Of a DNA stretch of 64,000 nt, positions 34,137 to 42,695 are shown piece by piece. A model generated the notes under the pieces. The model made no database searches. It was not told the origin of the DNA and was given only the letters and a program-made list of their open reading frames with translations. Both the position numbers and the translations under genes were made by a program. How positions within the stretch are numbered: the first letter of the stretch is position 1; each line of letters starts with the position of its first letter. Source of the DNA: an uncultured Actinomyces sp. (GTDB taxonomy: Bacteria; Actinomycetota; Actinomycetes; Actinomycetales; Actinomycetaceae); contig CALHZX010000090.1 of NCBI GenBank assembly GCA_938040725.1, positions 1-64,000 of the forward strand. The letters are read 5' to 3'.

Positions 34137-34523
34137 TCAGCGCCCCAGCGAACCGAGGGTATTGTCGAGGTTATCGAGATAACTGCTCATAATACCGACC
34201 TTGTCACCGTAGCATTCAGTCGCTTGCTGACGAACGATCGCACTCATCTGAGCACCCGCATCAGCGTACGCTTCCATGATGGCTTGCTCGAGATCGCGGG
34301 CCGAACCTTCGAGAGCCTCCTCGTCGATCTCGATCCTCACCATGCGACCGTCAGAGTTGATTTCAATCTCGATCTCGTCGCGTGAATCATGACCCGTGAT
34401 ACGCGCCTTTTTTAGGGCATCAACAAAGTCGCGGGCACCCTGAGCCTGACGCTGCGCCTCATCGATTCGTTCCTGGATCATTCGCATTGCATCTTCGGGG
34501 GTCTGCCCCATCACATCTACCAT
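34137..34523 (-). CDS. YbaB/EbfC-family (EspL-like) protein
   Basis: 128 residues: two helices (IQERIDEAQRQAQGARDFV and the C-terminal ECYGDKVGIMSSYLDN) flanking a small beta-sheet (EIEIEINSDGRMVRIEIDEEAL), the YbaB fold. In mycobacterial ESX-1, EspL has this fold and stabilises secreted substrates. Here it precedes two likely substrates, so a chaperone or regulatory role is plausible. TAGGAT ends six bases before the ATG, suggesting a leaderless transcript. Confidence 0.82.
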   Translation of the reverse strand: MVDVMGQTPEDAMRMIQERIDEAQRQAQGARDFVDALKKARITGHDSRDEIEIEINSDGRMVRIEIDEEALEGSARDLEQAIMEAYADAGAQMSAIVRQQATECYGDKVGIMSSYLDNLDNTLGSLGR

Positions 34524-34609
34524 ACGGTTATCCTAACTGACTTCCGCGGTGCCGGTACACCACTTCATTTGACGAGATGCCTCTGGGGTTCCACACCCCC
34601 CAGAAGCAA

Positions 34610-34640
34610 CATATGCGTTCAGTATTGAAGCATATGCGTT
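34610..34640. repeat. Direct repeat CATATGCGTT x2, 21 bases apart
   Basis: CATATGCGTT at 34610-34619 and 34631-34640, exactly two helical turns apart, between a protease gene and the YbaB-like gene's start. A possible operator. Confidence 0.4.
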
Positions 34641-34658
34641 ACGAGCTACATGCGCTAG

Positions 34659-35870
34659 CTACTCTGCGTGATACAGCGGGCTCGTGCCCAGGTGAGCCGG
34701 GTAACCGGAGGCACCCGAATTCACCACTCGTTCATCGACTCCTCGATATACGTATGAGCCATCATTGAAAATCGCGCTCGGATCGACCAGTCCGTGATAG
34801 TACTCTCTAATGTCCGCATAAGTCAGCTTAGAGTCTCCTCCCTTCTCTAGAAAGGGATTCATGTCCGGGTACTGGCTCGGGTCGGAGGACAGCAGTGCAA
34901 CCGGGTCGATCTCACCGAAACCAGTCCGTTCATTCCACTGGCCGCCCGCCCCTCGAGCGGTAGCAACCATCGCCTGCAAGACTTGATCAGCCGATACGTC
35001 ATCCGAGCTAAACCTGGACCACGCCAATGCCAACATTCCGGCAACCATGGGAGCGGCGAACGACGTGCCGCGCATCGCATCGACTCTGTTTTCGCTGGCC
35101 CGGCGTACCCGTATTTCGCCAACAGCAGCAATCGACACTCCGTCTCCATAGTTCGAGTAATCCGCGTAGCTGCCATCACGCTCAAGCGCCGCAACACCAA
35201 CGACTCCTCCCCACTGGACGAGCGATCGATCCTGATTACGCGTGCTCTCGTTGCCCATCGACACAATGACCGGAACCTCTTCAACGACGGCACGCGACAC
35301 TGCCCACTTGAGCGATTCACGATCCCGCGAAAAGATGTTTGAGGAGATCACGATGATGCCCGCGCCGTCATTCAGCGCCTCTTCGATCAGCCCTGAGTGA
35401 TCTCCTAGAACCGATGCACGACTTCCTAGCGCACAATCTGAACCCGCATCGCTGCTGTTCGGAACACTCACATAGTTGTATATGGTCGCCCCCGGCGCGA
35501 TACCAAAGTCCGGTGCAACGAGAAGCTGGGCTATGGACGTCGCATGATCATCATTCGACGAATCACTCTGGACCGTACACGGCGTCATGTCTTCAATACT
35601 CGCACCCTGCAGCTCGGGAATGGACGTGTCGATGCGCCCGTCGATGACCGCGATAATCACGCCCTCACCCGTGTACCCCTGGGCGCGCAGCGCGTCCAGG
35701 TTGTAGCGCGAGTAGTACGCCTCATCCGCCGCTGTCACCTTGCGATCCACCGCCTCCGCGGGGGCAGTGGGAGCGACGGGCGAGAGCACGGCCGTCAGGG
35801 CCAGCGCGCACGCCGACACCATCACGCCCAGGGTGCGCAGGCCTCGCGACCAATGGAAAGAAAGGCTCAT
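34659..35870 (-). CDS. Secreted subtilisin-like protease B1
   Basis: 403 residues, ATG with AGGAG six bases upstream. Sec signal peptide ends near PAEAVDR. S8 triad: Asp in AVIDGRID, His in NDDHATSIAQLL, Ser in RGTSFAAPMVAG; oxyanion Asn in SMGNEST. Conserved cysteines in TPCTV and SDCALGS. The C-terminal extension carries DPSQYPD and ends YPAHLGTSPLYHAE; there is no membrane anchor. Tandem with B2, 47 bases upstream. Base composition is less GC-rich than in the neighbouring ecc genes by eye. Confidence 0.88.
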   Translation of the reverse strand: MSLSFHWSRGLRTLGVMVSACALALTAVLSPVAPTAPAEAVDRKVTAADEAYYSRYNLDALRAQGYTGEGVIIAVIDGRIDTSIPELQGASIEDMTPCTVQSDSSNDDHATSIAQLLVAPDFGIAPGATIYNYVSVPNSSDAGSDCALGSRASVLGDHSGLIEEALNDGAGIIVISSNIFSRDRESLKWAVSRAVVEEVPVIVSMGNESTRNQDRSLVQWGGVVGVAALERDGSYADYSNYGDGVSIAAVGEIRVRRASENRVDAMRGTSFAAPMVAGMLALAWSRFSSDDVSADQVLQAMVATARGAGGQWNERTGFGEIDPVALLSSDPSQYPDMNPFLEKGGDSKLTYADIREYYHGLVDPSAIFNDGSYVYRGVDERVVNSGASGYPAHLGTSPLYHAE

Positions 35871-35917
35871 ATTTTCTCCTCTGTTGTCACTTCACTGACG
35901 TTGCCACCGCTGGGGCA

Positions 35918-37120
35918 CTATTGCTGGGCGTGATAGCGCGGGCTCGTGCCCAGATGGGCTGGGAATCCGTAGGCGCCTGAGTCCACTACCCTTTCGTCGA
36001 TTCCTCGATAGACGTACTCGTTATCGTTGTAAATGTCTTCGGGATCCACGAGGCCATCGACATAATCATCGATGTCGTCGGAAGTCAGCACGGGATCGTT
36101 ACCCTTGTCCTCGAAAGGGTTCTCGTCCGGGTGCTGAGTCGGGTCAGAGGCGAGGAAGGCCACCGGGGCGATCTCCCCGAAACCGGTCCGATCGTTCCAC
36201 CGACCACCCGAGCCGCGAGCGGTAGCGGCCAGTGCCTGCAGAATCTGCTCCGACGGCACGTCACTGTCAAAGCCGTCCCATGCCAGAGCCAGGACGCCTG
36301 CAATCAGCGGCGTCGCAAACGAGGTTCCTTCGACCGTCTTCAGCTGATTGGTGCTGGCCTTACGTGCGTAGAACTCACCGACGGCGGCGATGGAGACTCC
36401 GTCGCCCCAGTTCGAGTAGTCCGCGTGTGTTCCGTCAGTTGTGAGCGCAGCGGAGCCAATCACACCGGCGAAGCGCCCCATAGTATTGGACGCGTTGTAC
36501 TCGCCGTGGTTACCCATTGATACAACAACGGGAACGCCTGCTGCTACCGCGCGGGAAACGGCCCATCGCAGCGATTCCTCGTCGGCCTTGTTGTAGGAGG
36601 AGGTGATAACGATGATGTTGACCCCGTCGTTGAGCGCCTGCTCGATGAGACTCGGTTTGCGCGCGAGGGCAGCCGAATTTGATCCGAGAGCGCAGTCTGA
36701 ATCCACGTCCCCCCAATCGTCCGCGTACGCGTAGTTGTAGATCGTCGCGCCGGGAGCGACCCCGAAGTCGGGCGCAACCAGGATCTGGGCGACTTCGGTC
36801 GCATGATCGTCAGATTCCGCGTCATTGGTGACCTTGCAGGGAGTCTTGTCCTGGATGTCTGCGCCCCGCAGTTCGGGGATTGAGGCGTCGATATGACTAT
36901 CAATGACCGCAATGATGACGCCGTCGCCGCGATACCCGCGTGCGTGCAGGTCAGCCAGTGAATAGCGGGAATAGTAGGCCTCGTCGGATGCCTGCACCTT
37001 GCGCGAGTCAGCGTGCGCGGCCGGTGCAGGAGCCACCAGCGTGCCCACCGCGAGAAGGCAGGCCGACACCGTCACGCACAGGGCGCGCGGGCCCCGGACG
37101 CGATTGACCAATGGTGTCAT
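35918..37120 (-). CDS. Secreted subtilisin-like protease B2
   Basis: 400 residues. Signal peptide to about AAHAD. Triad: Asp in AVIDSHID, His in DDHATEVAQIL, Ser in EGTSFATPLIAG; oxyanion Asn in SMGNHGE. Cysteines in TPCKV and SDCALGS. The C-terminus has HPDENPFEDKG and ends FPAHLGTSPRYHAQQ. Adjacent to mycP (130-base gap) and to B1. B1 and B2 are tandem duplicates, similar over their whole length. Confidence 0.88.
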   Translation of the reverse strand: MTPLVNRVRGPRALCVTVSACLLAVGTLVAPAPAAHADSRKVQASDEAYYSRYSLADLHARGYRGDGVIIAVIDSHIDASIPELRGADIQDKTPCKVTNDAESDDHATEVAQILVAPDFGVAPGATIYNYAYADDWGDVDSDCALGSNSAALARKPSLIEQALNDGVNIIVITSSYNKADEESLRWAVSRAVAAGVPVVVSMGNHGEYNASNTMGRFAGVIGSAALTTDGTHADYSNWGDGVSIAAVGEFYARKASTNQLKTVEGTSFATPLIAGVLALAWDGFDSDVPSEQILQALAATARGSGGRWNDRTGFGEIAPVAFLASDPTQHPDENPFEDKGNDPVLTSDDIDDYVDGLVDPEDIYNDNEYVYRGIDERVVDSGAYGFPAHLGTSPRYHAQQ

Positions 37121-37250
37121 TATTGTCGTTCCTCTCGGTGAATCGGGTGGGTGTCAACGACCTGCGCCGTGTCAGCGGACGGCAGGGCGCGCGAGACGCG
37201 ACGGTGCAGTGACCAGAGCTACGACACCAGCGCCCCTGCGGCGCCTCGCC

Positions 37251-38675
37251 TCACGACGGGTATTCGTCCGGCTCTTCGACGACCGCGGGTCTGCCGCGCA
37301 GGTGCGACAGGATCACGAGGCCGGCGATCATGGCGACACCGAGCACGGCGATCGCGGAGACGATGTAGGCGCGGACCGTCAGGTTGTTGTCCCGTTGCGT
37401 CAGGTTCGGCGAGGCGACGGCGGGGCGGGCGGGGGCGGGGTGCTGAGCCGCGTTGGGGTGCGCTGGCCCGTATCTCGTGCCGATGTCGGTGAAGGTCAGC
37501 GCGTCAAAGGGGGCGACGATCCCCCACCCGAGCCCATCGGTGCGTTGGTCGGCGGTACCGCGTACGGCTGTCACCTCCAGGCGGTACTTCCACATCTCGG
37601 GTCCCTCGTCCGGGTACGCCGACGCGATGAGCGCCGCGAAACCTGCGGCGTAGGCGGTCGCATAGGAGGAGGAGGGCAGCGGCTGGTCGCCCTCGTATCC
37701 GCCGACGAGGCAGTCGGCCTGGTTGAACCATGTCGTGAGGATGGCGCCGGCTGGAACAGCGATCCCGACGTGCGAACCGTGCACCTGCTGGTCGGAGGCT
37801 GACCCGTCGGCATTCGAGGCCGTCACGCCGAGGACGCTCTCGTAGGCGGCCGGATACACGACCTTTTTTTGGTCCTGCCCCTGATACACGTTGCCGGTCG
37901 AGGCCACGACGAGGGCACGGCCGCGCACGGATTGGATTGCCGCTTCGAGGTTCGCGTCGCCCTCGGCCGCCGACTGGGCGACGACGATAACTTGCGCGCC
38001 ATGGTCGGCAGCCCACTGGATGCCTCTGCCGACCTTGGACATGAAGGTCTCTTCGCCTTCCTTCGTCGAAGTACCCTGCTCGAGGCCAGTGTCCACGCGG
38101 ACGGGAAGAATCGTCGCCTCGGGGGCGACGCCGATGAGGCCAGAGTTCTTTGACGCGGGCAGTTCGCGGGCAGCAATCGCGCCGGCGATCGCGGTCCCAT
38201 GCTCGCCGACGTCGACGCGCCCGTCGGTGTTTTCGCCACTCAGATCCACGCCGGGGAGCACCACGGGGCCGTCGGAGGACTGAAAGTGTTCATTGCCTGC
38301 GGCCACACCCGAGTCGACGATGGCGACAGTCACGCCCTTACCGCGGGAGATCTCCCACGCGCGCCGCACGCCCACGGCATCGAAGATGTCGGGCTGGTTC
38401 TTAATGTACGACGGCGAGTTCTCGGAACATTTCCCGTCCCCTGAGTCGGCCGGGGTGGTCGGCGTCGGGGAGGGAGATGCGGTCGGGGTGGGGCGCACAC
38501 TCGGCGTCGGCACCGGGTCCGCGTGCGCGGGGGCCGGGCCAAACGCGCCCCCAGCCCCGGCCTCGTCCGAGGGGGTGAGGGGGGCGACGAGGGCGGCGAG
38601 CGTCAGGCCGGCGATCAGGGATGCCCCGACGAGGCCTCGGCCCAGCGCCCAGGATCTGGCACGTATGCGGCTCAC
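37251..38675 (-). CDS. mycP: Mycosin, type VII secretion-associated serine protease
   Basis: 474 residues from GTG 38675, which overlaps the eccB stop (GTGA); a start further upstream would lie inside eccB. Signal peptide, then a Pro/Thr-rich spacer. Asp in AIVDSGVA, His in VGEHGTAIAG, Ser in SSSYATAYAAGF, oxyanion Asn in ASTGNV. A C-terminal helix (VSAIAVLGVAMIAGLVIL) anchors it in the membrane, as in true MycP. MycP stabilises the ESX membrane complex. It differs from the five other subtilases here, which lack this helix and carry the HLGTSP.YH motif. Confidence 0.92.
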   Translation of the reverse strand: MSRIRARSWALGRGLVGASLIAGLTLAALVAPLTPSDEAGAGGAFGPAPAHADPVPTPSVRPTPTASPSPTPTTPADSGDGKCSENSPSYIKNQPDIFDAVGVRRAWEISRGKGVTVAIVDSGVAAGNEHFQSSDGPVVLPGVDLSGENTDGRVDVGEHGTAIAGAIAARELPASKNSGLIGVAPEATILPVRVDTGLEQGTSTKEGEETFMSKVGRGIQWAADHGAQVIVVAQSAAEGDANLEAAIQSVRGRALVVASTGNVYQGQDQKKVVYPAAYESVLGVTASNADGSASDQQVHGSHVGIAVPAGAILTTWFNQADCLVGGYEGDQPLPSSSYATAYAAGFAALIASAYPDEGPEMWKYRLEVTAVRGTADQRTDGLGWGIVAPFDALTFTDIGTRYGPAHPNAAQHPAPARPAVASPNLTQRDNNLTVRAYIVSAIAVLGVAMIAGLVILSHLRGRPAVVEEPDEYPS

Positions 38676-40123
38676 GACAGCCCCGCTGAGGTAGCAGCCG
38701 CCTGAGGCGTCAACTCCGATCCGGGGGGAATGATATTGCCCCACGCCTGCGGGATCATCGCAACGTCATCCGATGTCCACCTGAGGGCCTTGAGCGAGAT
38801 GGCGGGAGCATCGCCAAGCGAATGCCGGTACCCCATATCCGAAATGAAAACGTAGGCACCAGCATCGCCACCGCCCGCCGTCAGCGCCGCGACGACCCCG
38901 GAACCGCCGGCCACCGTGACCGTGCGCGACGTCGTCGGACCACCCGTCGCAGAGACCGATTCGGCGTCGTAGGAGGCCTGGATGGCGCGCTGCTCCTTCA
39001 TGGTGTACAGGCCAAATTGTGGAACAGTCTTGTCCTTCGTGTCCATCTTGGTGCACAGGACGGTGCGGCTGGACGCGTCAAGCTTGTCGTCCTTCCACTC
39101 CGGGTTCGCGAAGTCCTCGACGGTGGGCCAGTCCTCGCCGATGAAGTCGGCCTGCACGGGCGCGACGTCCTTGAACATTTCCGTCGGATACTGCTCGACC
39201 TTCGGTGCGTCCTGGTAGAGCTTGGCCGCAGTCGAATTGAAGACGGCCAAATCGGAGTCGTTGATGACCAGATAGGAGTTGAGGACCTCGCCATTGGAAT
39301 TGATCTGTTCGACGACCGTGCCGATCGTCAGGTTCTCATTCTTGAGTGGGCCCGGCAGATTCCTCGCGGGCTCGCCAGCGTTGGGGATGTCGCTGTAGCT
39401 CCACGGCTTCAAACGCGTGCCGGAGGGGAAGAGGTCGAGCCACTCGGGTTCGACGATGATCGGGTACGCCGTCCTGTTCTGGAAGGACAGGACCCAGTCG
39501 CCCAGGCGGCTCACGGAGGCGTCAATAAGGTACTTCTTGTGGGTCTTCGCATCGATGAAGTACTTGTCCTCGCTGCCCACCGCCTGCACGAGGGCCGCGG
39601 TGGCGGGCTGAAGCGGGAAGTTATCCGCCGGCAGGTCCTGGGCGATCCACGTGTGGTAACTGGTCGGCAGGTCGCAGGAGAGCCACGTCGAGGCCAGGTC
39701 TGCGGATGCAGGCACGTCGTCTGGGACGCCGGGCAGGCCGATCTGGGCGCCGCGCGGGGTGTCTTTGAGGGAGGAGGCACTGGCGCTGACGATCGTCAGG
39801 CCGGAGTCTCCCGCGAGAAGCTTCGCGGTCGTCACGTTGCTGATCGGGTGTAGCACGCCGTTCACTGACAGGTAGCGCGCGCCCGTGTCCTTGACGTCGA
39901 CCAGCTTGTAGTTAGCGTCCGTCAGGTCTGGCTTCGCTGCGAAGCTCCGCAGGGCGATGCCGATGACGCACACAATGATGGCGACGACGGCGCCGACGAT
40001 GAGAGGACGCACCGGGGAGGGAGTGTCGACCTCGCGGCCGCCAGGGGTACCCGACGTAAAGGCCGTGATCAGGCGGTTTCGGTTGAAGCGTTGGGCTTCG
40101 AGGATATCTTTACTGGTCGGCAT
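38672..40123 (-). CDS. eccB: Type VII secretion core protein EccB
   Basis: 483 residues. A cytosolic N-terminus with the EccB signature SKDILEAQRFNRNRLITAF is followed by one membrane helix (about 38-58, PLIVGAVVAIIVCVIGIAL) and a large periplasmic domain with paired cysteines (SCDLP, LCTKM). The C-terminal AWGNIIPPGSELTPQAA is characteristic. EccB forms the periplasmic roof of the ESX channel. Overlaps mycP; three bases after eccD1. Confidence 0.95.
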   Translation of the reverse strand: MPTSKDILEAQRFNRNRLITAFTSGTPGGREVDTPSPVRPLIVGAVVAIIVCVIGIALRSFAAKPDLTDANYKLVDVKDTGARYLSVNGVLHPISNVTTAKLLAGDSGLTIVSASASSLKDTPRGAQIGLPGVPDDVPASADLASTWLSCDLPTSYHTWIAQDLPADNFPLQPATAALVQAVGSEDKYFIDAKTHKKYLIDASVSRLGDWVLSFQNRTAYPIIVEPEWLDLFPSGTRLKPWSYSDIPNAGEPARNLPGPLKNENLTIGTVVEQINSNGEVLNSYLVINDSDLAVFNSTAAKLYQDAPKVEQYPTEMFKDVAPVQADFIGEDWPTVEDFANPEWKDDKLDASSRTVLCTKMDTKDKTVPQFGLYTMKEQRAIQASYDAESVSATGGPTTSRTVTVAGGSGVVAALTAGGGDAGAYVFISDMGYRHSLGDAPAISLKALRWTSDDVAMIPQAWGNIIPPGSELTPQAAATSAGLS

Positions 40124-40126
40124 AGC

Positions 40127-41488
40127 TCAGCCCCACATGTAGACGGCCAGGGGAATCAGGGCAAACAGCGACAGCACCGAGATAGTGTCGGCGAGTCGCG
40201 TCAGGTACGGACGCGCACGAGGCCCGACGACATTCGTGATGACGAGCACGAGGGCCGCCGCAATTGCTGTGAGGGCCACCCACGCGAGCATCGTTGGTTC
40301 CGCGCGGGTGGCGAGGCTCGCGGTGATCAGGATCGTCACCAGACCCGTGAGAACACCGAGGAGGACCTCCACGCGCGCGCGAATCGAGCGGGTTTGGAGG
40401 ATCAGGGAGATCGATCCGAGGAAGACGAGGATCATCGGGAGGAGCACTGAACGGGTGCCGGGCGCGCTCATCAACGAGACCGCGAGGAAAATCGCTGCCA
40501 ACGCCCCGCCCGCGCGCAAGGCGACGACGAAGACGAAGGAAGTGCCGACCTGGTCGGTGATCGTTTGGGCGGGAATCTGCTCGGTCGTGTTCGCGTCGAG
40601 GATACGCACGGGAATGTGTGCCAGGGCAATCCACGGCGTGATCTGGAGGAGGACGACAACGAAAGCGAAGAGGGCAGCGGAGACGCCGACCTGTGAGAGG
40701 GAACCGAGAGAGACCAGGAGACCCGTCGTCGCTATCACGGTACCGAGGACGAGGGGCGCCACGATCGAGATGCGGTAGCGCTTGGGCAGTGTGAGGACCG
40801 CGAGCGAGCCGACTAGGAGGCCGACACCGATCCAGATCCACCCGGCGGTGTCCCACTGGCTCTGCGTGAGACGAAGCGCGGATGCGCAGGTCAGAAGGGG
40901 CACTGTGTGCGCCAGCGCGATGCCGCTGGGCCGGGGGCTCTGACGCGTGACGACAGCCGACGTGCCGGTGACGAGGAGGGCGGCGATGAAGCCGATGACG
41001 CCATAGACACGGTTGAGCAGCGTGATGCGCTGGGGGTCCAAGGATGCCAGGGCATCCGGGGGCGTGGTCGCCAGGAGGAGGGCGGCAACGAAAATGAGGG
41101 CAGCGGCAGACAGCGCAGCAAGAATGTGCGCATCCTCACGTGTCCAAGGGGTGGACACTCGTTCGACGATTTGACCGACCGCTTCAGTGAGGTCGTCGTA
41201 GACCATGTCGGCAGCGCCTTCACCAAGAGGCTCGAGCGTGAGGGCGGCTCCCGCACGCACACCCTGGGCGGACAGCGACTTCGACTGGTCCAGCAGACGA
41301 CCTGACGAGGTCCTCACCGAGAAGCCATCATTGGTCGGCTGATCAGTGAAAGCACCAACGGTTTCAACCATTCCGGGCAACAGCTCCACGAGAGGGATCG
41401 ACTGCGGAATCGTCACGTCACTACGATCAACGCCATAGGTAATCGTGAGCGGAATCAGCGCCACTCCTCGAGATGTTTTCGTTGCCAT
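40127..41488 (-). CDS. eccD: Type VII secretion core protein EccD (first copy)
   Basis: 453 residues: a cytosolic ubiquitin-like (YukD) domain in residues 1-90 (VALIPLTITYGVDRSDV) and about 11 membrane helices from residue ~120. EccD lines the large membrane vestibule of the ESX complex as dimers. First gene of eccD-eccB-mycP. GGGAGG precedes the ATG. A second EccD-like gene lies at 44144. Confidence 0.92.
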   Translation of the reverse strand: MATKTSRGVALIPLTITYGVDRSDVTIPQSIPLVELLPGMVETVGAFTDQPTNDGFSVRTSSGRLLDQSKSLSAQGVRAGAALTLEPLGEGAADMVYDDLTEAVGQIVERVSTPWTREDAHILAALSAAALIFVAALLLATTPPDALASLDPQRITLLNRVYGVIGFIAALLVTGTSAVVTRQSPRPSGIALAHTVPLLTCASALRLTQSQWDTAGWIWIGVGLLVGSLAVLTLPKRYRISIVAPLVLGTVIATTGLLVSLGSLSQVGVSAALFAFVVVLLQITPWIALAHIPVRILDANTTEQIPAQTITDQVGTSFVFVVALRAGGALAAIFLAVSLMSAPGTRSVLLPMILVFLGSISLILQTRSIRARVEVLLGVLTGLVTILITASLATRAEPTMLAWVALTAIAAALVLVITNVVGPRARPYLTRLADTISVLSLFALIPLAVYMWG

Positions 41489-41517
41489 ATGGTCCTCCCG
41501 TTTGCCGCGTGATGGGG

Positions 41518-41546
41518 ATTCTAACTACACGACACAACCCTGTAAG
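41518..41546 (-). promoter_or_regulatory. Promoter of the eccD-eccB-mycP operon
   Basis: Minus strand: CTTACA (41546-41541), 17-base spacer, TAGAAT (41523-41518), about 30 bases upstream of the eccD ATG. Confidence 0.6.
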
Positions 41547-41569
41547 TCTAGATTCTCGGTCAGCTTTTG

Positions 41570-41606
41570 TCATGATTTTTCCGTAACATCAAAAATAATC
41601 ATGAAA
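41570..41606. promoter_or_regulatory. AT-rich inverted repeat between eccD and the WXG100 genes
   Basis: TCATGATTTTT and AAAAATAATCATGA face each other around CCGTAACATC in an otherwise GC-rich window. The position between divergent promoters suggests an operator controlling export genes. TAGTAT at 41614-41619 is a possible -10 box for the WXG100 genes. Confidence 0.5.
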
Positions 41607-41683
41607 ACATGGTTAGTATTCATATGTCCCCATGCTCTCACGCATCCCCGCGGGAGAGTCCACTCATACAAATGGAGGTTCAC

Positions 41684-41989
41684 ATGGCAGACCAGAGGGC
41701 CGCAGAAGGCGCCCTGAAGCAGGGCTTCTCGGCAGTTGAGTCCACCAAGGCCGACATCGACAGCCACCTCAAGCGCCTCGAGGGCGACCTGTCGACCATC
41801 GGCAGCTCTTGGCAGGGCGCCGCATCGGCGCAGTTCACGGTGCTGATGGCTCAGTGGCAGGAAAACGCCGCCAAGGTTAACCAGGCCCTTCAGGACCTCG
41901 CAGATAACCTGCGCGCCACTGATTCGTCGATGGAAGCCAACGAGTCGGAGACCGAGAACTCGTTCTCCAACCTGCTCGGCGGACTGTGA
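41684..41989 (+). CDS. WXG100 protein, EsxB/CFP-10-like
   Basis: 101 residues; ATG 41684 has GGAGG five bases upstream, so the longer in-frame upstream extension is not used. Helix-turn-helix with the central motif SSWQGAAS (Trp near residue 43). No YxxxD/E at the C-terminus, which ends SNLLGGL. It probably forms a heterodimer with the next gene product and is exported by the ESX channel. Confidence 0.92.
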   Translation: MADQRAAEGALKQGFSAVESTKADIDSHLKRLEGDLSTIGSSWQGAASAQFTVLMAQWQENAAKVNQALQDLADNLRATDSSMEANESETENSFSNLLGGL

Positions 41990-42015
41990 GAGATTAGGTA
42001 GATTAGGAGACTGAT

Positions 42016-42297
42016 ATGGATTTCCAGGTAAACTACGCCGCGCTTGACGCCGCCGCCGCTGACATCAACACGGGTGCCGCCAACCTTGAGGCCGCCCTCG
42101 ACGAGCTCGAGCAGATCCTGAACCAGCTGCGTTCCTCGTGGGAAGGCCAGACCCAGGAAGCCTACGACGAGGCTCAGCGTCGTTGGAACCAGGGCCTCGA
42201 GGGCCTGAAGGACGTTCTGCGTCGCACCTCCAGCGCTGTCGACGCCGCTCGCTCCAACTACCAGACGACGGACCAGTCCAACGCTGCCCGCTTCTGA
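42016..42297 (+). CDS. WXG100 protein, EsxA-like, with C-terminal YxxxD
   Basis: 93 residues with AGGAG six bases before ATG. Helical hairpin with SSWEGQTQEAY (Trp at about 41). YQTTD near the C-terminus fits the YxxxD/E type VII export signal, so this partner would bring the heterodimer to EccC. Twenty-six bases after the first WXG100 gene; a strong terminator follows. Confidence 0.93.
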   Translation: MDFQVNYAALDAAAADINTGAANLEAALDELEQILNQLRSSWEGQTQEAYDEAQRRWNQGLEGLKDVLRRTSSAVDAARSNYQTTDQSNAARF

Positions 42298-42322
42298 GAG
42301 CATGAGCGCCTAGCGCTCTGGG

Positions 42323-42352
42323 AAGGGCCGCCCCGCATGGGGCGGCCCTTTT
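42323..42352 (+). terminator. Strong terminator of the WXG100 operon
   Basis: Perfect stem AAGGGCCGCCCC/GGGGCGGCCCTT with GCAT loop, followed by TTCTGTTT. Confidence 0.93.
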
Positions 42353-42695
42353 CTGTTTCGTGCGCATTGTGTCGCGCACGCGTTGTTTCGTGCGCCCGTC
42401 TTGCCGGGCCCGCGTCTACGAGCATCCGGCATTCGGTGCGTGCGCTGCGCGGATGCTCGACCGCTGGATCAACGTCGCTCGCGCCCGGCGTAATTTTCCG
42501 TCGGGTTGAATTGACTATGTGCCAGGCAGCAGAAAACCGCCCCTTCCTTCGAAGGGGGCAGCGGCGGGAGGCATCCGACTGAACAAACTCCAACACTCAC
42601 GCCCGGGGTCAGAGCCATGTGCAGGGCCCGGGGTCAGAGCCATGTGCAGGGCGCGGGGTCAGAGCCGGGAGCGAGACCAGGACGCGCAATTCGAG
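42353..42695. other. Non-coding spacer with short tandem repeats
   Basis: About 340 bases between the WXG100 terminator and the 3' end of the FHA gene. It contains GTTTCGTGCGC twice near 42355-42395 and the 25-bp tandem repeat listed next. No gene seen. Confidence 0.5.
42602..42666. repeat. 25-bp tandem repeat, about 2.6 copies
   Basis: The unit contains GGGGTCAGAGCCATGTGCAG; two full identical copies and a partial third with one change. Non-coding, no spacers, so not a CRISPR array. Confidence 0.85.

Noticed and set aside
42602..42666. CRISPR or attachment site
   Set aside because: Only 2.6 contiguous 25-bp copies, no spacers, no integrase or tRNA gene.
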